Notes: a model not told the origin generated them from the letters alone. A stretch of 64,000 nt of DNA from Sphingobacterium sp. R2 (GCF_040760075.1 NZ_CP142884.1:3162001-3226000), one strand, 5' to 3'. Positions 1 through 9,521 are shown, counted from the stretch's first letter. A program made the numbers and translations.

Positions 1-2017
1 AACCAAAGTAACCAACACCATCGGTGCTGGAGTGCGGTTCTCCGGAAACTGGTCCGATTACCGTTATAACTACGAAGACGGTATGACTGCCAACTCGACA
101 AGTGGGATGGATCTGTTTACCTCACCAGCAGGTATATTGCCTTATGATCCTATTACCGGTTTTTATGGCGGTGCAATGTCTTACAATGAAAGTCCGCAGG
201 CCAATAATATTTATGCCGATTACATGACGCGCAACCAAAACCACCTGAATCAAAAGCAGGCTTTGGTGAATGGTTATTTAAACTGGAAGCCATTTAAAGG
301 ATTTGAGGCTAAAGTGGATTATGCCCTAAATTATGATACGCGTTTTCAATGGAAGGCAGATATGCCGACAAAATTATATAACATCCGGACGGGATTGTCT
401 ATCCGGGATCTTGTGCCGACAAATGATGGGATATATAATACAGACCGAAACAATTACAAAACCCAGCTGAACTTCAAATTGAGTTACGATCATAAGTTTG
501 GCGCTAACCATGATTTCTCTGCTTTGGCCGTGTATTCAGAAGAATATTGGAACAATCGTGTTTTGGCAGGTAGTCGCTTAGATCGTTTGCATCCTAGTTT
601 ACATGAAATTGATGGCGCTTCTGAAGACGTGCAAAATGTGTCGGGATCATCATCGGCAGAAGGTTTGCGTTCTTATATTGGACGATTAAATTATACGGCC
701 TTCGGAAAGTATATGTTTGAAGGGAACTTCCGGGTAGATGGTTCATCACGTTTCTTGCCGGGTGATCAATATGGCTTTTTTCCATCAGCGGCAGTGGGCT
801 GGCGGATTTCAGACGAGGTATTTATGTCGGCATTCAAGGAAAAGATCAGGATGAGTTCGGCCAAATTTAGAGCTTCTTATGGTTCTTTGGGGAATAATAG
901 TGGTGTCGGATTGTATGAGCAGAAGCAATCTTTGGTCTCTAGTCCTTATTATTTGATTGACAATAGTACAGGAACAGGGTCTGTTGTCAAAGGGTTGATC
1001 AATAAGAAACTGATCAACTATGATCTTACCTGGGAAAAGACACGTGTGTTTAATTTGGGTTTGGATCTTGGATTCTTTAAAAATAAACTGACTGCGGAGC
1101 TGGATTATTACGAAAGAAAGACGATCGGTATGAACAGGCCTTCGGATGTATCCATGCATCTGACGGGTTTATTCACTGCCCCCCGACGTAATATTGGTGA
1201 TATGATGAATAAAGGGCTGGAAGCAAATGTTACCTGGAATGACCGAAAGGGCGATGTGGGTTACATGCTGAACTTTAATGTTGGGTATAACAAGAACAAG
1301 CTGCTGTCCTGGAATGAGCAGTTGCAAAGAGGTTCGGTATTTATTGATATGCCTTATAATTTTATCTATGCTTTCGAATCGTTGGGCATTGCTCAGTCTT
1401 GGCAGGATGTCTATAATGCTGTTCCTCAGGGCGCTTCCCCGGGAGATATTTTGTTGAAAGATGTCAATGGTGATGGCAAATTGGATGCGAATGACCGTGT
1501 GGCATATCCAGCTTATCAACTGGGTAGACCAAAGGTGAATTACGGATTTAGAGGTTCGGTGGACTACAAAGGTTTTGATTTTTCTTTCCTGTTGCAGGCT
1601 GCCACAGGAAGAAAGGAATTTTGGATGAACAAAGCGAATTCGAACTTTTTAGGAACGGCAAATCAGGCTATTACTGAGGACCAGTGGAATAATATGTGGA
1701 GCCTGGACAATCGCGATGCTGATTATCCTAAGTTGCTTCCAAGTACATTAGGATCAACGAGTCCAAATGCGTATTTGAGCACATTTTGGCTGCAAAACAT
1801 GTCTTATTTAAGGGTGAAAAATCTGCAGCTTGGCTATACTTTTAAGAAAGAATTACTGATGAAGCTGGGCATCCAGAAGTTACGCGTATTTGGTTCGGTC
1901 GATAATTTAGCGGTATTGACGAGCTTTAAAGGCTTAGATCCGGAGAAAAGTACCTATACCAATGATGCTTATCCGATGACGAAGAGTTTTGTGGTTGGAC
2001 TGAATGTTGACTTATAA
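1..2017 (+). CDS. SusC/RagA-type TonB-linked outer membrane protein, C-terminal part
   Basis: The reading frame is open from base 2, so the 5' end (signal peptide, carboxypeptidase-like domain, plug) lies outside the window. The first ATG/GTG-like codon at 32 is not a real start. About 670 residues remain, rich in aromatic residues and alternating polar/hydrophobic strands typical of a TonB-dependent barrel. It shows SusC-type motifs such as 'GDILLKDVNGDGKLDANDR' and 'FKGLDPE', and the usual barrel end 'VVGLNVDL'. In the SusCD system this barrel imports oligosaccharides with the SusD lid in an energy-dependent way. It is followed 11 bp later by susD, as expected. The substrate cannot be read from the sequence. 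Confidence 0.95.
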   Translation, partial: TKVTNTIGAGVRFSGNWSDYRYNYEDGMTANSTSGMDLFTSPAGILPYDPITGFYGGAMSYNESPQANNIYADYMTRNQNHLNQKQALVNGYLNWKPFKGFEAKVDYALNYDTRFQWKADMPTKLYNIRTGLSIRDLVPTNDGIYNTDRNNYKTQLNFKLSYDHKFGANHDFSALAVYSEEYWNNRVLAGSRLDRLHPSLHEIDGASEDVQNVSGSSSAEGLRSYIGRLNYTAFGKYMFEGNFRVDGSSRFLPGDQYGFFPSAAVGWRISDEVFMSAFKEKIRMSSAKFRASYGSLGNNSGVGLYEQKQSLVSSPYYLIDNSTGTGSVVKGLINKKLINYDLTWEKTRVFNLGLDLGFFKNKLTAELDYYERKTIGMNRPSDVSMHLTGLFTAPRRNIGDMMNKGLEANVTWNDRKGDVGYMLNFNVGYNKNKLLSWNEQLQRGSVFIDMPYNFIYAFESLGIAQSWQDVYNAVPQGASPGDILLKDVNGDGKLDANDRVAYPAYQLGRPKVNYGFRGSVDYKGFDFSFLLQAATGRKEFWMNKANSNFLGTANQAITEDQWNNMWSLDNRDADYPKLLPSTLGSTSPNAYLSTFWLQNMSYLRVKNLQLGYTFKKELLMKLGIQKLRVFGSVDNLAVLTSFKGLDPEKSTYTNDAYPMTKSFVVGLNVDL

Positions 2018-2028
2018 TATTTGAACTT

Positions 2029-3861
2029 ATGAAATCGATATATAACATATTGTTTATTTCTTCTTTGCTGCTTCTTGGTTTGTCCGCATGTCGCAAAGAT
2101 TTGTTGAATCAGAATCCAACAACAACGCCAAGCTCCGAAACGTTCTGGGTGGACGAAAATGACGCGCTTGCTGCGTTAATGGCGAACTATTCCATATTTA
2201 GGCCTTGTTTTGATCGCGACTATCATTTCGATGGACATGGAGATTTCCTTAAAATGTACAATACTGGTGCGGCGCCTATTTCATTAACGGTCAATAGTCC
2301 GATGAATTATGGCTCCGGTGCATCGGCAATGTATAGAGCATTGTATGGATCTATATTCAGTTCTAACTTTGTGATCGAAAATACCAATGCGCGTTTGTTG
2401 CCCGTAGCAAAAACTGATGCTGTAAAACAAACCCTGGAAACTATCGTGGCGGAGGCCAAGTTGTTGCGCGCCATTGCATACTTTAGATTGATTTCCCTAT
2501 GGGGTGATGTGCCTTATTTTTATAAATCGGCACCAGCTCCCGCAGAGGCTGATACGGTGCGGAGAATGCCTATTGCACAGCTGAAAGATTCTATTATGGC
2601 TGATTTGAACTATGCGGTGGACAAATTGCCCAACAAGGGGTCTGCAATTGGTCGTGCCGGTAAGCCTGCTGCATTGGCCTTTCGTGGTAAGTTTCAATTG
2701 TATTGGGGTTCGTGGAAGAAAAATGGATGGCCTGAATTGGATGGATTTGTACAATCTGCTACAGAGGCTAAAACGGCATATACTGCGGCCGCTGCTGATT
2801 TTAAACGTGTAATCAATGATTTTGGCATCAAAATGTTTAGAAATGGTGATCCAGGTCAATGGGGTGAATTGGGGAAGGCTGATGTGCTCCCAAATTATTA
2901 CTACATGTTTATACCTTCTACCGGCAACTTGAGCCAAGATGAGGAAATGGTCATGGTGCTTACCCATGGCGGTGTGGGAACAAAACAAAGTGAGGAATAT
3001 CAGCGGGTATGGACGGGGCCATTGGTGTCTTTAGGACAGAATCAGGCGATTCCGCGCTATGAATTGGCCGATCGTTACCAATCTACCATTACAGGAGATT
3101 TCTTGCCAAAGATGGTTCAGCTAGATCCGGTGAAAAATCCTGCAGCACGTACTACGGCAAATTCAGCGGTGAACCCTGAGTCGTACCGTAACCGCGATTA
3201 TCGCATGAAAGCGACTTTGTTGTGGGATTACGAATTGATTATGAGTATGAGCCCTACGGAGACCACAGGTTATATTCCCTTTATCTACAAAACTTGGGGA
3301 GCTGCGGTGACGGTTAACGGTGTCTCCTACAAAACTTCCTTTACCGATAATACCACAAATCTCTCGGGATTGCAATCGCGTAAATTTGTGCGCAATTATG
3401 GTGGTGTGGCACGTAGTGATGGAAATTACAATTGGCCTTTGATGCGCATTGCTGACGTATACCTGATGTATGCTGAAGCAACCAATGAGATTGGTGGTCC
3501 ACAGGCGGATGCAATTGATTTGGTTAATAAGGTTAGGCGTCGTGGTAACCTACCTGCGCTTGCTGGAGCTAAAACCTCGTCTCGTGATGCATTTTTCGAT
3601 GCCATAGAGCAGGAAAGAATTGTTGAGTTGTTTGGCGAAGGGCAGCGCGCATTTGACTTGAGGAGATGGCGTAAACTGGAAACAGTGTTTGGCAAACCTT
3701 ATGGTGATGGAAAATGGTTCCAGGATAGTTTTGGAAATAATTGGGAACGCTTTTTCTTCAATGAGTCTGAATTGACTTATCAAAAGTGTTATATCTATCA
3801 AATTCCGGAAACAGAACGTTCGCGGAATCCGAATTTAACACAAAATATACCTTGGAAATAA
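2029..3861 (+). CDS. SusD/RagB-family glycan-binding lipoprotein
   Basis: A 610-residue surface lipoprotein. The N-terminus is a signal peptide with lipobox 'LSAC' (Cys near residue 21), followed by the SusD-typical 'LNQNPTTTPSSETFW'. The middle has the TPR-like helical region ('AEAKLLRAIAYFRLISLWGDVPY'). The C-terminal third has the family hallmark 'RIADVYLMYAEA...IDLVNKVRRRG' and 'QERIVELFGEGQRAFDLRRW'. It forms the lid on the preceding SusC barrel and captures glycan. The gene starts 11 bp after the SusC stop, so co-transcription is near certain. Confidence 0.96.
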   Translation: MKSIYNILFISSLLLLGLSACRKDLLNQNPTTTPSSETFWVDENDALAALMANYSIFRPCFDRDYHFDGHGDFLKMYNTGAAPISLTVNSPMNYGSGASAMYRALYGSIFSSNFVIENTNARLLPVAKTDAVKQTLETIVAEAKLLRAIAYFRLISLWGDVPYFYKSAPAPAEADTVRRMPIAQLKDSIMADLNYAVDKLPNKGSAIGRAGKPAALAFRGKFQLYWGSWKKNGWPELDGFVQSATEAKTAYTAAAADFKRVINDFGIKMFRNGDPGQWGELGKADVLPNYYYMFIPSTGNLSQDEEMVMVLTHGGVGTKQSEEYQRVWTGPLVSLGQNQAIPRYELADRYQSTITGDFLPKMVQLDPVKNPAARTTANSAVNPESYRNRDYRMKATLLWDYELIMSMSPTETTGYIPFIYKTWGAAVTVNGVSYKTSFTDNTTNLSGLQSRKFVRNYGGVARSDGNYNWPLMRIADVYLMYAEATNEIGGPQADAIDLVNKVRRRGNLPALAGAKTSSRDAFFDAIEQERIVELFGEGQRAFDLRRWRKLETVFGKPYGDGKWFQDSFGNNWERFFFNESELTYQKCYIYQIPETERSRNPNLTQNIPWK

Positions 3862-3886
3862 TATGGTAACACTTGACTGTAATAAA

Positions 3887-4282
3887 ATGAAATATACATT
3901 ATTTTTAATCGGTATGCTGTTCGTTAGCTTGTCCGGTTGTAAGGATGATTATCCAATGGATGAGGATGGTTTGTTGATCACGACCAGGTCGGAATGTTAT
4001 GTCAGTAGTTTTGAACTGTTGGGCGCCGATTTTCAGACGGTACGTACAAAAGCTGCGTTGGTGGATACCGTTGAGCAAACCATAAAAGTGGAGGTGCTCT
4101 TTGGTACGGATTTGAAAAATCTATACCCACAATTTTCATTGGTCACCGATGCGGTGTTAGATCCTAAGATTTTAGGAAAACAAGATTTTTCCAATTTGGA
4201 TACGCCACGTGAATGGACTGTCGTGTCTGGAAATAGAAAGGTTCGTAAGACGTATAAAGTTTATTTGACAGTACAAAAATAA
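3887..4282 (+). CDS. Small PUL lipoprotein, function unknown
   Basis: An upstream in-frame ATG at 3863 sits 1 bp after the SusD stop, but the ATG at 3887 gives a clean lipoprotein signal peptide (hydrophobic stretch ending 'LSGCKDD'), so 3887 is preferred, giving 131 residues. The mature part is a single beta-rich domain with 'QTIKVEVLFGTDLKNLYPQFSLV' and a C-terminal 'RKTYKVYLTVQK', resembling the DUF5018-like Ig-type modules found in SusD-linked lipoproteins. That family assignment is from memory and tentative. Its place between SusD and another lipoprotein suggests a surface glycan-binding accessory protein. Confidence 0.75.
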   Translation: MKYTLFLIGMLFVSLSGCKDDYPMDEDGLLITTRSECYVSSFELLGADFQTVRTKAALVDTVEQTIKVEVLFGTDLKNLYPQFSLVTDAVLDPKILGKQDFSNLDTPREWTVVSGNRKVRKTYKVYLTVQK

Positions 4283-4290
4283 GTAAGCTG

Positions 4291-5283
4291 ATGAAAACAA
4301 ATTATTTAAAAATAGGGCTGTTGTCCATCGGATTTGGGCTCTTGTTGTTCGGTTCCTGTAAAGAAGAGGCTTATGAAATTCCAACAGCAAAAGATGGTTT
4401 GCAAAACGATATTATTAAGCGCTCTTTAGGACCAAATGTGGTTGGGGCTACCATGGACTTTGCTTATGCTGCGGCGATTTTGCCGGATCAGGGGAAACTT
4501 ACATCAATTTCTGTAGAAGCCAGTATTGCGGGCGATGAAGGTACTGTACTTGAAAACAAATCGTATTACACCAGTAGTACGGGGGCAGATGTGGGTGTTG
4601 TTGTTGGCGACCCTGCTACAGTAAATGGGAATAGCATGGAGGTGAAATTTACAAAAGATACCTCCGCTTCAACGCTGCGTTATAGCTACAAAATACCGGC
4701 AGCAGCAAAAGGTAAATCGGTCACTTTTACGTTCAGGGCGAGGTCCAGTAATGGGCAGGAAATTGCGTTGAAGACCGAAGCTTATGCGATTCGTAATATG
4801 GATATGGCTTTGGACTTGATCGGAAAAGACTGCGCGGCCTGCTTTTTTTCTGTGGCCGACCTAAAATGGTATACTGCTACCGAAGCGGCAGCAAACCCGG
4901 ATAAGATTGATTTGGTCTATTTGTACCGGGCATTGCCAACGGTGACTTATGCACATTCTTTGGTTGCTCCCACGACGGATGCTGGCTATTTGCCGAGCTT
5001 CACCTTACCTGTAGGGTTGACAAATAAAACGAAAATTGTGAAGGCTTGGACGGTGCGCGACCAGCAACTGGCACGATTGCAATACAGTGTATTTGTGGAC
5101 GATGTGGATTTGAAAGATAAATCGTTTGTTGATGCGCCAGATTTTGCGATTAATCTAAAAGCTGAATCCGGGATATGGGTACAAACGGCTGATGGCAAAT
5201 ACAATGCTTATGTATATGTAAATAGCGTCAATAATACCACGAAAGAAATGAAGATCAGTGTAAAAAGGCTGCAAGTAAAATAA
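4291..5283 (+). CDS. PUL-associated lipoprotein, DUF4466-like
   Basis: A 330-residue secreted lipoprotein with a hydrophobic N-terminus and probable lipid-attachment Cys in 'LFGSCKEE'. The start of the mature part ('YEIPTAKDGLQNDIIKRSLGPNVVG') matches my recollection of the DUF4466 family, which is encoded beside SusCD pairs. Two beta-rich halves follow, the second containing 'CAACFFSVADLKWYTA' with two Cys three residues apart. It lies 8 bp after the previous lipoprotein and 4 bp before the heparinase-like lyase, so all are probably one transcript. Expected location is the cell surface. No enzymatic motif was recognised. Confidence 0.8.
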   Translation: MKTNYLKIGLLSIGFGLLLFGSCKEEAYEIPTAKDGLQNDIIKRSLGPNVVGATMDFAYAAAILPDQGKLTSISVEASIAGDEGTVLENKSYYTSSTGADVGVVVGDPATVNGNSMEVKFTKDTSASTLRYSYKIPAAAKGKSVTFTFRARSSNGQEIALKTEAYAIRNMDMALDLIGKDCAACFFSVADLKWYTATEAAANPDKIDLVYLYRALPTVTYAHSLVAPTTDAGYLPSFTLPVGLTNKTKIVKAWTVRDQQLARLQYSVFVDDVDLKDKSFVDAPDFAINLKAESGIWVQTADGKYNAYVYVNSVNNTTKEMKISVKRLQVK

Positions 5284-5287
5284 GGAT

Positions 5288-7936
5288 ATGGGTGTAAGGA
5301 TATGGCTAAAAGTTAAAGGTACTATGCTGGGGGTCGCTTTTATAGCGATCCTTGGAACCTCCTATGGACAACAGGCAAAGGTTACTTCAATAAAAGGAAA
5401 TGGACAGCGCCTACGGGTGCAGGTGGATGTTCCGACAGCAGGTGTCTATACCTTGGTTTCTGAAGGTGAGGTTACCGATTTGGATAAAATTAAGGCTGCA
5501 GATAAAACAGGTATGATGACGCTGTATGCGAGTATTGATGTTCGCGCTGCACGATCGACCAAAAGGATTGTATTTGATAGTTTTAAAGGTGCGAAGCAAG
5601 ATCTTGGTAAATTTTATTTTGAGAAAGGGAAGCAGACGGTGGGCATGCGATTGCCCGCTTATTTTAAGATGAAAGCTGTTTCGATTAATGCCTTTGTGCC
5701 TCCGGTTGCACCAGCTACAGCAGAAAACTATAAACCAAAGATTGTTCCGCCCGCAGGTCACCCGAGACTATGGGTTAACAACGAGTCTTTGCCGGTCGTT
5801 AAAGGGCGGTTGGAAGAAGCGGAGCATCTGGAAGCTTGGGGGAAAGTGAAAACACTTGCGCAACAACCTGTTCAATTTGTTTTTGATTCGAATAAGGAAA
5901 TGTTTTACGATGAAAAGCTCGAACGTGCTATTGAATCAAAAGCGTTTTATTACCTCATGTCCGGTGACGAAAAAATAGGCAGGGAAGCGGTCAGGCTGGC
6001 CGATCAATACTTGACGATGTTGGAGTTCGGGAATGTTTCCTATGGTGATATTACACGCGAGTTGGGACGTGCAATTTATACGGGTGCACTGGTGTATGAC
6101 TGGTGCTACGCATTATTGGATGTGCACCTTAAGACCAGTCTGCATAAAAATATGATGCGTCTGGCGCAAGATATGGAAATTGGCTGGCCTCCCTTTTTTG
6201 GTATCGAAAGTATTATCAATGGGCATGGGAATGAGGCGCAGGTGTCGCGCGATCTGCTGGCAATGAGTATTGCTTTATATGACGAGGATCCGGTACCTTA
6301 CAAGTATACTTCGTATTCTATTTTGGAAGAGTTGGTGCCCATGCGCAAATTTGAGTATCAGTCTCCGCGCCATAATCAAGGTGTTGATTACGGTGGCTAT
6401 CGTTTTGGGTGGGAAATGCATGGAGCCTGGTTGTATTATCGCATGCTCGGTTATCCGGTTTTTGACGATAATATCAAGAATATGCCCTATTATTGGCTGT
6501 ATATGCGCACGCCTGATGGAAAAATGTTACGCGACGGCGATATGTTCAATGTAAAGTACAACAGCAGTGCTGATTTTTATTGGAAAAATCCACAGACCAT
6601 GCTGCTTTGTTATGCCTATTCAGGCAATCCGGTAATTAAGGCTGAGTTTGTCAAACAGGGCGGTTTGCCCGACAATCCAATCTTGTTTCTCCTCTTGGAT
6701 GATCCAAAATTGAAGCCTGATTTTGATCGCGAGAAAATGCCGTTGACGAAAGATTTTGGACCTATTTTAGGGTCTATGGTTGCCCGGACAGGCTGGAGCG
6801 AAGAGAACGGAAGTTCCGATGTGGTTGCAGAAATTAAAGGTGGCGGTTATCATTTTGGCAATCATCAGCATGCCGATGCAGGTGCACTGCAGATTTATCA
6901 TCATGGTATTCAGGTTGGTGATCTTGGTTTGTATCTTTCGTATGGTTCCCCTTATGATTTTAACTTTAATAAGCGTTCGGTTGCACACAGCATGCTGTTG
7001 GTGCGTGATCCTGCGGAACCGCTTTTATTCAGGACCAAAACAAATGATGGTGGGACTCGGTTTAGTCAGCGTTTTCCGCGCACGGTTGACGAGGTGTTAC
7101 ATGATTCCTGGTACCATACGGGAGAGATCAGGGCATCCGCATTTGGTAACGATCCCATTCGGCCGAGCTATAGCTATTTCAATATGGATCTAACGGCGGC
7201 ATATACGGCTAAAGTAAAATCCTATGCAAAAAGTTTCCTGTTTTTGAATTTGAAGAGAAAGGATGTGCCTGCTGTCATTGTCTTATTGGATGAGCTTAAG
7301 ACCAATGATAAGAAATTCGAACCCTATTGGCAGATCAATACGCTTGAAAAGCCGGTACGAAGTGAAACAGGTTTTGTGTTAACTAGTAAATTTAAAAACG
7401 CAGCCGGTTCTACTTATGTTGATTTGCTGAAGCCACAGTTAAAAGCGTGTGCAGTGAAATTGTATTCGGGTGATTCGACTGCTTTTGTTTTTGGGGATCT
7501 TTATCAGGTCAAGTCTCCTTGGCCGGAGGCTAGAGGAACACGGATTATGGTTTCACCCAAGCAGGAAAGTGATCAGGCCAGTTACGCTTCGGTTTTTCAG
7601 ATGACAGAGAGTGGCTCTTCAAAATTACCGGTGTATTCGGAGGAAAAAGCGAATTATTACCTCATAAGAGTGGCTGATCGTCTACTGGTGGTGGCCAAAC
7701 CAAATCAATATCTTGATGAGCCCATTGAATTTGTGGTGCCGGGAGATCAACAGTATGAAGTTGTTGTGGTTGGTTTGAAAGATGGTTTCTGGAATATGAA
7801 AAGTTCATTAAAAAATAGTAGCTTTAATATAAATGTCCTGAAAGGAAATCATACCACCAGTTGGAAATCTAAAGCCGAAACTATTTATTTGTCGCCGGGA
7901 AGGCCGTATGAAGCCCAAGAGGGAAAGATTAATTAA
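5288..7936 (+). CDS. Secreted heparinase II/III-family polysaccharide lyase
   Basis: An 882-residue protein with signal peptide (cleavage probably after 'SYG', about residue 27), an extra N-terminal beta domain (about 30-140), an alpha/alpha toroid (about 150-480) and C-terminal beta-sandwich domains. Residues match the catalytic set of Pedobacter heparinase II (His202, Glu205, Tyr257, His406): 'NGHGNEAQ' supplies His313 and Glu316, 'GVDYGGY' supplies Tyr368 exactly 55 residues later, and 'GNHQHADAG' supplies His528/Asp530. An uronate-containing polysaccharide is the likely substrate. Heparan is not implied, because no sulfatase or unsaturated glucuronyl hydrolase lies nearby. An internal start at 5324 (Met13) would also keep a signal peptide. 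Confidence 0.9.
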   Translation: MGVRIWLKVKGTMLGVAFIAILGTSYGQQAKVTSIKGNGQRLRVQVDVPTAGVYTLVSEGEVTDLDKIKAADKTGMMTLYASIDVRAARSTKRIVFDSFKGAKQDLGKFYFEKGKQTVGMRLPAYFKMKAVSINAFVPPVAPATAENYKPKIVPPAGHPRLWVNNESLPVVKGRLEEAEHLEAWGKVKTLAQQPVQFVFDSNKEMFYDEKLERAIESKAFYYLMSGDEKIGREAVRLADQYLTMLEFGNVSYGDITRELGRAIYTGALVYDWCYALLDVHLKTSLHKNMMRLAQDMEIGWPPFFGIESIINGHGNEAQVSRDLLAMSIALYDEDPVPYKYTSYSILEELVPMRKFEYQSPRHNQGVDYGGYRFGWEMHGAWLYYRMLGYPVFDDNIKNMPYYWLYMRTPDGKMLRDGDMFNVKYNSSADFYWKNPQTMLLCYAYSGNPVIKAEFVKQGGLPDNPILFLLLDDPKLKPDFDREKMPLTKDFGPILGSMVARTGWSEENGSSDVVAEIKGGGYHFGNHQHADAGALQIYHHGIQVGDLGLYLSYGSPYDFNFNKRSVAHSMLLVRDPAEPLLFRTKTNDGGTRFSQRFPRTVDEVLHDSWYHTGEIRASAFGNDPIRPSYSYFNMDLTAAYTAKVKSYAKSFLFLNLKRKDVPAVIVLLDELKTNDKKFEPYWQINTLEKPVRSETGFVLTSKFKNAAGSTYVDLLKPQLKACAVKLYSGDSTAFVFGDLYQVKSPWPEARGTRIMVSPKQESDQASYASVFQMTESGSSKLPVYSEEKANYYLIRVADRLLVVAKPNQYLDEPIEFVVPGDQQYEVVVVGLKDGFWNMKSSLKNSSFNINVLKGNHTTSWKSKAETIYLSPGRPYEAQEGKIN

Positions 7937-7976
7937 AGAATACATTGTTTAAATTTTTTTAATGATTTTGTATTCT

Positions 7977-7984
7977 TATTTTTG
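7977..7984 (+). promoter_or_regulatory. Bacteroidota -7 element of the GntR gene
   Basis: TATTTTTG matches the Bacteroidota -7 consensus TAnnTTTG, 18 bp before the preferred ATG at 8003. No TTG is correctly spaced upstream. Transcription would begin at or inside the GTATAC palindrome just downstream, which suits autoregulation. Confidence 0.5.
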
Positions 7985-7990
7985 CATAAA

Positions 7991-8002
7991 ATTGTATACA
8001 AT
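7991..8002. promoter_or_regulatory. GTATAC palindrome, probable GntR autoregulatory operator
   Basis: ATTGTATACAAT is a perfect 12-bp palindrome directly abutting the preferred start codon of the GntR/FCD regulator. The same core recurs twice in the divergent region at 9501-9533. FCD-subfamily GntR proteins commonly bind short palindromes of this size. The protein-DNA pairing is inferred from position and recurrence. Confidence 0.6.
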
Positions 8003-8641
8003 ATGAAAGAGGATTCGCTTGCCTATAAAGTTTATTTAGAAGTACGTAAGAAAATTTTGTCCAGTCAGCTGGCTGGCGGGGCAAGATTGGTGGAGAGTGC
8101 TTGGGCGGATAAGATGGCGGTGAGTAGAGTTGCTGTTCGTGAGGCTTTTATGCGTTTAGCAGGGGAGAGTCTGGTTGAGTTTGGTGAAAAAGGTGGCTGT
8201 TTTGTGAAGAAAATGACGGTCGAAGATGTGAAGGATATTCGTGAGCTGCGTGAGCTGTTGGAGATAGGTGCATTAAAGATTCTGTTTTCAAAGAAAAGTA
8301 AAGAGCTTATCGAAGATTTGGAACTGATCTGCAACGATTTTTCTGACATGGTCAGTAAAGGTTATTATGGGGGGGCTTGCGAGGCGGATGTTCGTTTTCA
8401 TGAGCGGATTATTGAGGGAACTTGCAATTCAAGGTTGATTGCTATTTACAAGAATAGTAACATCCCCTTATTCCATATGAAGCTTGGGGCTATTATGGGG
8501 CAGATGGAAGATTATCTGGATACGGAGAAGGAGCATCGAGCTATTGTTGATGCGCTGAAAGCGGATGACTGGAATAAAGCTTATACCACCTTGGTTCATC
8601 ATTTGGATCGGGGCGAGCAAGAAGCCTTGGAACTGGTTTAA
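8003..8641 (+). CDS. GntR-family transcriptional regulator, FCD (FadR) type
   Basis: Preferred start is the ATG at 8003, giving 212 residues. The frame extends to a TTG at 7982, but that would run through the operator-like palindrome. Residues about 5-70 form the winged helix ('SRVAVREAFMRLAGESLVEF'). The rest is an all-helical FCD ligand domain with 'DIRELRELLEIGALK', 'DVRFHERIIEGT' and 'EHRAIVDALKADD'; Asp/His positions of this kind usually bind a metal and a small acid ligand. It stands between the PUL outer-membrane genes and the sugar-acid catabolic operon, so the effector is probably a pathway sugar acid. Confidence 0.9.
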   Translation: MKEDSLAYKVYLEVRKKILSSQLAGGARLVESAWADKMAVSRVAVREAFMRLAGESLVEFGEKGGCFVKKMTVEDVKDIRELRELLEIGALKILFSKKSKELIEDLELICNDFSDMVSKGYYGGACEADVRFHERIIEGTCNSRLIAIYKNSNIPLFHMKLGAIMGQMEDYLDTEKEHRAIVDALKADDWNKAYTTLVHHLDRGEQEALELV

Positions 8642-8663
8642 TATTTTTTTGGATTTTTATAAT

Positions 8664-8693
8664 GGGTCTATTGTTTACAATAGACCCTTTTTT
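8664..8693 (+). terminator. Intrinsic terminator after GntR gene
   Basis: A 10-bp perfect stem (8664-8673 with 8678-8687, GGGTCTATTG) with a TTTA loop is followed by six T. The loop also contains the stop codon of the convergent lactonase gene, so the two genes share this end. Confidence 0.9.
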
Positions 8694-9472
8694 GTGCTGT
8701 CCCACTGCAACAATTGTCCTTTTTCAGCTTCTGTAATCATAAGTCCCTGAATGCCTTTTGGGTCTAAAGCGCAATTTGTTGGATTCTTCCCCGGCGTAGG
8801 TATTTTCTCGGTCGTTTTGTTTTTGGTATCAATGGATAGGATATGTTGCGATCCATAAATCGCTGCAAAAAGATAATTGTCCTGCGTGAGGGCTATGCCG
8901 TCCGGGCCGATACTGCCGCCTGTTTCTATGAATTTTTCGATGTTTTCTACCTGTTGTGTCAAGCTGTTCCAGTGCATTTTCCAGATCCATTTTGTGCCTG
9001 TTTCAGCGACAAAAAGCGTACGGTTGTCTGCTGCAAAGGCCAATCCGTTTGGGTAAAAAAGGCCTGTGTGGATCTTCGTAAGCGCACCATGTTTATGTAG
9101 ACAGCAGATGTAGCCTGTGCCATCTTCCAGGTCATTTCCCGGGCAGGAGAATAGTAGGTTCCCTTCGGTATCAAAACATAAGTCGTTGGGCATTTTTAAT
9201 GGCTTTCCTGCGATTTCCGTGACTATTGTCGTCGTGGTTTTGTCGAAGGGATCATAGCAACGGATGCTGTTTTGTTGTGAGTCGCAAAACCATATTATGC
9301 CGTTTTTATCGATTACAATTCCGTTGGGATGTCCATTCACAGCTATTCTGCTGTACTGATTGTCTTTGTAATAGATCAAGTTTCCTGCTTCTTTCTCCAC
9401 AAGCCATAGGCCACCCTCCCGGTCGAAAGCGGGGCCTTCTGGAAAAAGAAGTCCTTCAATGAGAATGTTCAT
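8675..9472 (-). CDS. SMP-30/gluconolactonase-family sugar lactonase
   Basis: A 265-residue six-bladed beta-propeller of the SMP-30/LRE family, without a signal peptide, so probably cytoplasmic. Visible metal-site motifs are 'FPEGPAFD' (Glu near 12), 'GHPNGIVID', 'YPNGLAFA' (Asn) and 'IGPDGIAL' (Asp), the usual Glu-Asn-Asn-Asp set. Such enzymes hydrolyse aldonolactones to aldonic acids. It is transcribed away from the aminotransferase operon, and the shared region holds two GTATAC sites. It may feed the acid-sugar dehydratase encoded by the facing operon. The exact lactone is unknown. Confidence 0.9.
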   Translation of the reverse strand: MNILIEGLLFPEGPAFDREGGLWLVEKEAGNLIYYKDNQYSRIAVNGHPNGIVIDKNGIIWFCDSQQNSIRCYDPFDKTTTTIVTEIAGKPLKMPNDLCFDTEGNLLFSCPGNDLEDGTGYICCLHKHGALTKIHTGLFYPNGLAFAADNRTLFVAETGTKWIWKMHWNSLTQQVENIEKFIETGGSIGPDGIALTQDNYLFAAIYGSQHILSIDTKNKTTEKIPTPGKNPTNCALDPKGIQGLMITEAEKGQLLQWDSTKKGLL

Positions 9473-9500
9473 TTTTAAAAATTTTAAAATTTATTTTAAA

Positions 9501-9508
9501 TGTATACA
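9501..9508. promoter_or_regulatory. GTATAC operator-like site 2
   Basis: TGTATACA is a perfect palindrome with A/T flanks, 29 bp upstream of the lactonase start on the minus strand. It shares TGTATACA with the site abutting the GntR start. Confidence 0.55.
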
Positions 9509-9521
9509 AAAATATTGTAAT

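Noticed and set aside
594..1519. Several minus-strand frames inside susC
   Set aside because: They are mirror frames of the coding sequence with improbable composition, as are other antisense frames throughout the window.
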